Positions 15,306 to 17,364 of a stretch of DNA of 17,364 nucleotides are shown here, piece after piece. The notes under the pieces were generated by a model that made no database searches, had not been told where the DNA came from, and saw nothing but the letters and a program-made list of their open reading frames with translations. The DNA is from Clostridiales bacterium. GTDB taxonomy: Bacteria; Bacillota; Clostridia; Christensenellales; Aristaeellaceae. Where the stretch lies: the NCBI GenBank assembly GCA_012522875.1, contig JAAYJP010000067.1:1-17364 (forward strand). The letters are read 5' to 3'. Each line of letters opens with the position of its first letter. The stretch's first letter is position 1. A program made the position numbers and the translations under genes.

Positions 15306-16069
15306 TGAATTATGTCCTGGTATACCTGATCCTGCTGGGCGGTTTCGCGCTGGTGTTCCTGATCGGGAAGAGCAAAAAGAAACACGACTTCATCGACATA
15401 TTCTGGGGCCTGGGCTTCGTTATCGCCGCTGTTGTCTCCTTCCTGCTGGGCAGCAAGCCCATCAGCGGCCTGTTGATGACCCTGCTGGTCATTCTCTGGG
15501 GCGGGAGGCTCAGCTATTACCTGGGGAAGCGCAACATCGGCAAGCCGGAAGACTTCCGCTATATGGCGATGCGCGAGAAGTGGAAGAAGCGCTTCGAGCT
15601 GGTCATGTTCTTGCGGATGTACCTGCTGCAGTTCGCCCTGAATGCGATCATAGGCTTCCCCATTGTCTATGTGAACCTGCAGGACGCGAATAGCCCGAAT
15701 CTGTTCACCTGGCTGGGGCTGCTGGTGTGGATCGCCGGCTTCGCCTTTGAGGTCATTGGGGACGAACAGTTGCGGCGCTTCAAGACGAAACCCGACAGCA
15801 AAGGCAAATTGATGACCACCGGCCTCTGGGCCTGGACGCGCCACCCGAATTACTTCGGCGAGGCGGTCATGTGGTGGGGCATTTTCCTCATCAGCCTGAC
15901 GGGTGATTTCGGTCGCGTCTGGCTCATCTTCAGCCCGCTGCTCATCACGTACCTGCTGGTCAATGTCTCCGGTGTCCCGATGCTGGAAAAGAAGTACGAG
16001 GGCCGCAAGGACTGGGAAGCGTACACGAAAAAGACCAGCAAGTTCTTCCCCGTGCCGCCCAAAGGCTGA
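15305..16069 (+). CDS. DUF1295 membrane protein (steroid reductase/ICMT-like fold)
   Basis: This 254-residue integral membrane protein has about six or seven segments. The C-terminal signature GLWAWTRHPNYFGE (173-186) followed by MWWGIFL is diagnostic of DUF1295 and related to the steroid 5-alpha-reductase and isoprenylcysteine methyltransferase group. In that group the conserved His-Pro-Asn-Tyr and downstream Glu bind NADPH or S-adenosylmethionine. A lipid-modifying reductase or methyltransferase is therefore likely but unproven. The ATG at 15305 overlaps the upstream TGA by one base (TGATG), so it is coupled to the DAK2-DegV gene. It is the last gene of the operon, ending 21 bases before the terminator. 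Confidence 0.9.
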   Translation: MNYVLVYLILLGGFALVFLIGKSKKKHDFIDIFWGLGFVIAAVVSFLLGSKPISGLLMTLLVILWGGRLSYYLGKRNIGKPEDFRYMAMREKWKKRFELVMFLRMYLLQFALNAIIGFPIVYVNLQDANSPNLFTWLGLLVWIAGFAFEVIGDEQLRRFKTKPDSKGKLMTTGLWAWTRHPNYFGEAVMWWGIFLISLTGDFGRVWLIFSPLLITYLLVNVSGVPMLEKKYEGRKDWEAYTKKTSKFFPVPPKG

Positions 16070-16090
16070 CCAAATAAACCATGCCAAACG

Positions 16091-16125
16091 AAAAACGCCG
16101 ACTCCCAGCTGGGACCGGCGTTTTT
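16091..16125 (+). terminator. Strong bidirectional terminator closing the lipid operon
   Basis: AAAAACGCCG (16091-16100) and CGGCGTTTTT (16116-16125) pair perfectly over ten bases. The loop contains a second perfect palindrome, TCCCAGCTGGGA (16103-16114), which could extend the stem. A and T runs on both sides allow termination from both strands, fitting the convergent 16168-16512 gene. Confidence 0.85.
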
Positions 16126-16137
16126 CCATCACAAGCT

Positions 16138-16155
16138 GGCTGGCATATGCCAGCC
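16138..16155. repeat. Perfect 18-base palindrome beside the terminator
   Basis: GGCTGGCATATGCCAGCC is a perfect palindrome just past the stop codon of the minus-strand gene, between it and the terminator. It could be a second hairpin for the minus-strand transcript, but has no T tract next to it. Confidence 0.5.
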
Positions 16156-16167
16156 GGCTGACAGCCC

Positions 16168-16512
16168 TTATACCTGTCCGTCAACTTTCCGGGTGGCGAA
16201 CTCGATGATGACGCCGTAGACGACGCCAGCCAGGAAGCTGACCACGTCCGTGAATCCCGACGCGCTGTAGAAGGCGAAGGAAACGATCAGGCCCAGCAGC
16301 GCGCCCCGCAGAATTAGCGTGCGCTGGTCCGCTTTTTCATGGGCCAGCCCGATCGTCATCCCCATCAGCACCCGGTTGAACCACAGCGCGAACAGGAAGC
16401 CAAACCCCGCCGTGCCGCCCGAACGGACCAGGGCCCCGGCGATGCACACGACGCCCAGTACCGCGCCGGCCAGAATGCTCACCTTCATCCGTTTTGTCTG
16501 AAACTGTTTCAT
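16168..16512 (-). CDS. Small four-segment membrane protein, unknown function
   Basis: This 114-residue protein has about four hydrophobic segments (about 11-29, 34-52, 66-82 and 86-104) joined by short loops and a basic start (MKQFQTKRMK). No catalytic or metal motif is visible. The ATG at 16512 follows AAGGAG at nine bases. It converges on the lipid operon and probably ends at the shared terminator. No named family is recognised; it may be a small conserved clostridial membrane protein. Confidence 0.75.
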   Translation of the reverse strand: MKQFQTKRMKVSILAGAVLGVVCIAGALVRSGGTAGFGFLFALWFNRVLMGMTIGLAHEKADQRTLILRGALLGLIVSFAFYSASGFTDVVSFLAGVVYGVIIEFATRKVDGQV

Positions 16513-16749
16513 TTTTTCTCACTCCTTCGGTTTTTCCACGGGAGATGATACCCGTTCGAACCATCCGGGAGGGCGCCGCCCGTCAGCACAGAGGCTCACG
16601 ATTCGCCTCAATTCACTTCTGTCTGGGTTCCTCAGTTCATCTTCACGTACCAGCCAGGCTGGTATATTGCATTCGGGTTGTGCAGCCCGGCGCCTGTCTC
16701 CCGCGCCATGACGGTGTCACAGCCACAGGTACTCCATCCTTGAATGCTA

Positions 16750-16758
16750 TGCTATAAT
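16750..16758 (+). promoter_or_regulatory. Extended -10 promoter for the YkvA-like gene
   Basis: TGC-TATAAT (TATAAT at 16753-16758) is a consensus extended -10. No -35 is recognisable at 16 to 18 bases upstream. The leader to the ATG at 16806 would be about 40 bases and carries AGGAGGAGG. Confidence 0.6.
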
Positions 16759-16805
16759 CATGTAAGCACAAAATCAATTAGATATCATTCAGGAGGAGGA
16801 GAGAC

Positions 16806-16925
16806 ATGAGGAAAATTGATGAGCAGCAGGCAAAGGCGAAACTTGAAAAAGGCTTTGAAAAGGCCGGAAAACTTCTGAACGATAAACAGAAATTGGATGT
16901 ATTCCTTGATAAATTGGAAATTTAA
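16806..16925 (+). CDS. N-terminal fragment of a YkvA-like (DUF1232) protein, cut by an in-frame stop
   Basis: This 39-residue charged helix (KIDEQQAKAKLEKGFEKAGK and onward to LDKLEI) starts at an ATG after a strong AGGAGGAGG. It ends at TAA (16923-16925). The next codons in the same frame (CTG AAG ATG) lead straight into the DUF1232 gene, and the sequence resembles the charged N-terminal helix I recall from clostridial YkvA-type proteins. It is thus most likely the first part of an interrupted 145-residue protein. If translated alone, it would be a tiny soluble peptide. Confidence 0.6.
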   Translation: MRKIDEQQAKAKLEKGFEKAGKLLNDKQKLDVFLDKLEI

Positions 16926-16931
16926 CTGAAG

Positions 16932-17243
16932 ATGGTTCCAGTAGTGGGCGAATCCCTCAGCATGCTTCCAGTATTGTTTTCGTTGGTGAAGAGTTTTATT
17001 GCCGGCGAATACAAAGAAATCCCCTTGGGATCAATTATCGCGGTTATCAGTGCGCTGGCCTACTTCTTGTCCCCGGTCGATTTGATACCGGATTTTTTTC
17101 CGGGGGTTGGTCTACTAGATGATGCGGCCGTTGTTGGTGCCTGCTTAATGCTTGTTGGTTCGGACATTCAGGAGTACCAGAAATGGCGTTCCCAGCGCTT
17201 GGAGAGCCCCTCACCTTTAGAGGTTCCGGGAGAAGTTCACTAG
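16932..17243 (+). CDS. DUF1232 (YkvA-like) membrane protein, possibly the truncated part of a broken gene
   Basis: This 103-residue protein has hydrophobic segments at about 3-20 and 32-50. The DUF1232 core LSPVDLIPDFFPGVGLLDD (46-64) with its acidic and proline pattern is clear. Function of the family is unknown. The ATG at 16932 has no good ribosome binding site, and the frame is continuous with 16806-16922 apart from the TAA. Translation may depend on reinitiation after the short upstream frame. The stop TAG (17241-17243) lies exactly at the junction with the transposase-bearing element, so the original C-terminus may have been altered. Confidence 0.8.
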   Translation: MVPVVGESLSMLPVLFSLVKSFIAGEYKEIPLGSIIAVISALAYFLSPVDLIPDFFPGVGLLDDAAVVGACLMLVGSDIQEYQKWRSQRLESPSPLEVPGEVH

Positions 17244-17364
17244 AGCCTGTTCACACTAAAATCGCATCGATGATCATGGCAAAGTAGATGAAACCACTAA
17301 ACAGAGAATCGAGTTTGTCATATCTAGTGAATACCTTCCTGAATCTCTTCAGCCGAAGAATGAA
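17243..17364 (-). mobile_element. End of an IS5-type insertion sequence, continuing beyond the window
   Basis: The sequence GAGCCTGTTCACACTAAAA at about 17243-17261 has the look of a terminal inverted repeat. A CTAG at the junction (17240-17243) could be the target site. The transposase reads inward from the right and ends eight bases inside the element. The other end lies outside the window, so neither the repeat pair nor target duplication can be checked. Confidence 0.6.
17251..17364 (-). CDS. IS5-family transposase, C-terminal 37 residues (partial)
   Basis: The minus strand reads FILRLKRFRKVFTRYDKL followed by DSLFSGFIYFAMIIDAILV and a TGA at 17251-17253. The RFE/RKVFTRYDKLDxLFxGF pattern is the common C-terminal end of IS5-group DDE transposases. 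The start lies beyond the right edge of the window, so intactness cannot be judged. Confidence 0.8.
   Translation of the reverse strand, partial: FILRLKRFRKVFTRYDKLDSLFSGFIYFAMIIDAILV

Noticed and set aside
15257..16132. Minus-strand open frame of 291 codons opposite the DUF1295 gene
   Set aside because: It is rich in Gln, Asp, His and Glu as expected for antisense of a hydrophobic gene, and it crosses the terminator hairpin.

Overview
The window looks like chromosome of an anaerobic Bacillota (Clostridia-type) bacterium of fairly high GC. The signs are strong AGGAGG-type ribosome binding sites, OmpR/HAMP-kinase pairs, a DUF2974 protein, a TspO-DUF2177-DAK2/DegV gene set, and small secreted proteins with DxNxDGxxD loops. 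No rRNA, tRNA or CRISPR array was seen. Names rest on motif recognition by eye; no search was run.

Left part (1-7400, all genes on the minus strand). A two-component pair (response regulator 4438-5133, kinase 3012-4448) lies upstream of a secreted protein with YGRRFNQAP repeats and two calcium-loop-like motifs (2094-2690). Next come a polytopic NapH/NosR-like 4Fe-4S protein (1107-1949), a translationally coupled anchored partner (610-1110), and a second OmpR-type regulator (1-553) broken by three apparent frameshifts. A perfect inverted repeat lies just upstream of the 4Fe-4S gene. The layout suggests a regulated membrane redox or metal-related locus, but its substrate cannot be read from the sequence. 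Further right are a flavodoxin-like protein (5609-6106) and a DMT/EamA transporter with a strongly conserved internal duplication (6489-7364).

Middle part (7900-11760, plus strand). This is a loose run of cell-surface and hypothetical genes: a DUF2974 alpha/beta hydrolase, a secreted protein that seems split by a frameshift from its C-terminal half (9248-10029), a small lipoprotein, and another secreted protein. A set of TGAGCCAC repeats at 11562-11620 may be the worn end of an insertion sequence.

Right part (11770-16130, plus strand). This is a tight five-gene operon that is GC-richer to the eye: MarR regulator, TspO-like membrane protein, DUF2177 membrane protein, a 599-residue fusion of a FakA-type DAK2 kinase module with a DegV (FakB-type) fatty-acid-binding module, and a DUF1295 reductase/methyltransferase-like membrane protein. 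A strong bidirectional terminator closes it. It reads as a MarR-controlled membrane-lipid operon and is the most interesting system here.

The right edge (16168-17364) has a small membrane protein on the minus strand, a YkvA-like DUF1232 gene interrupted by an in-frame TAA, and the C-terminal end of an IS5-type transposase abutting that gene's last codon.
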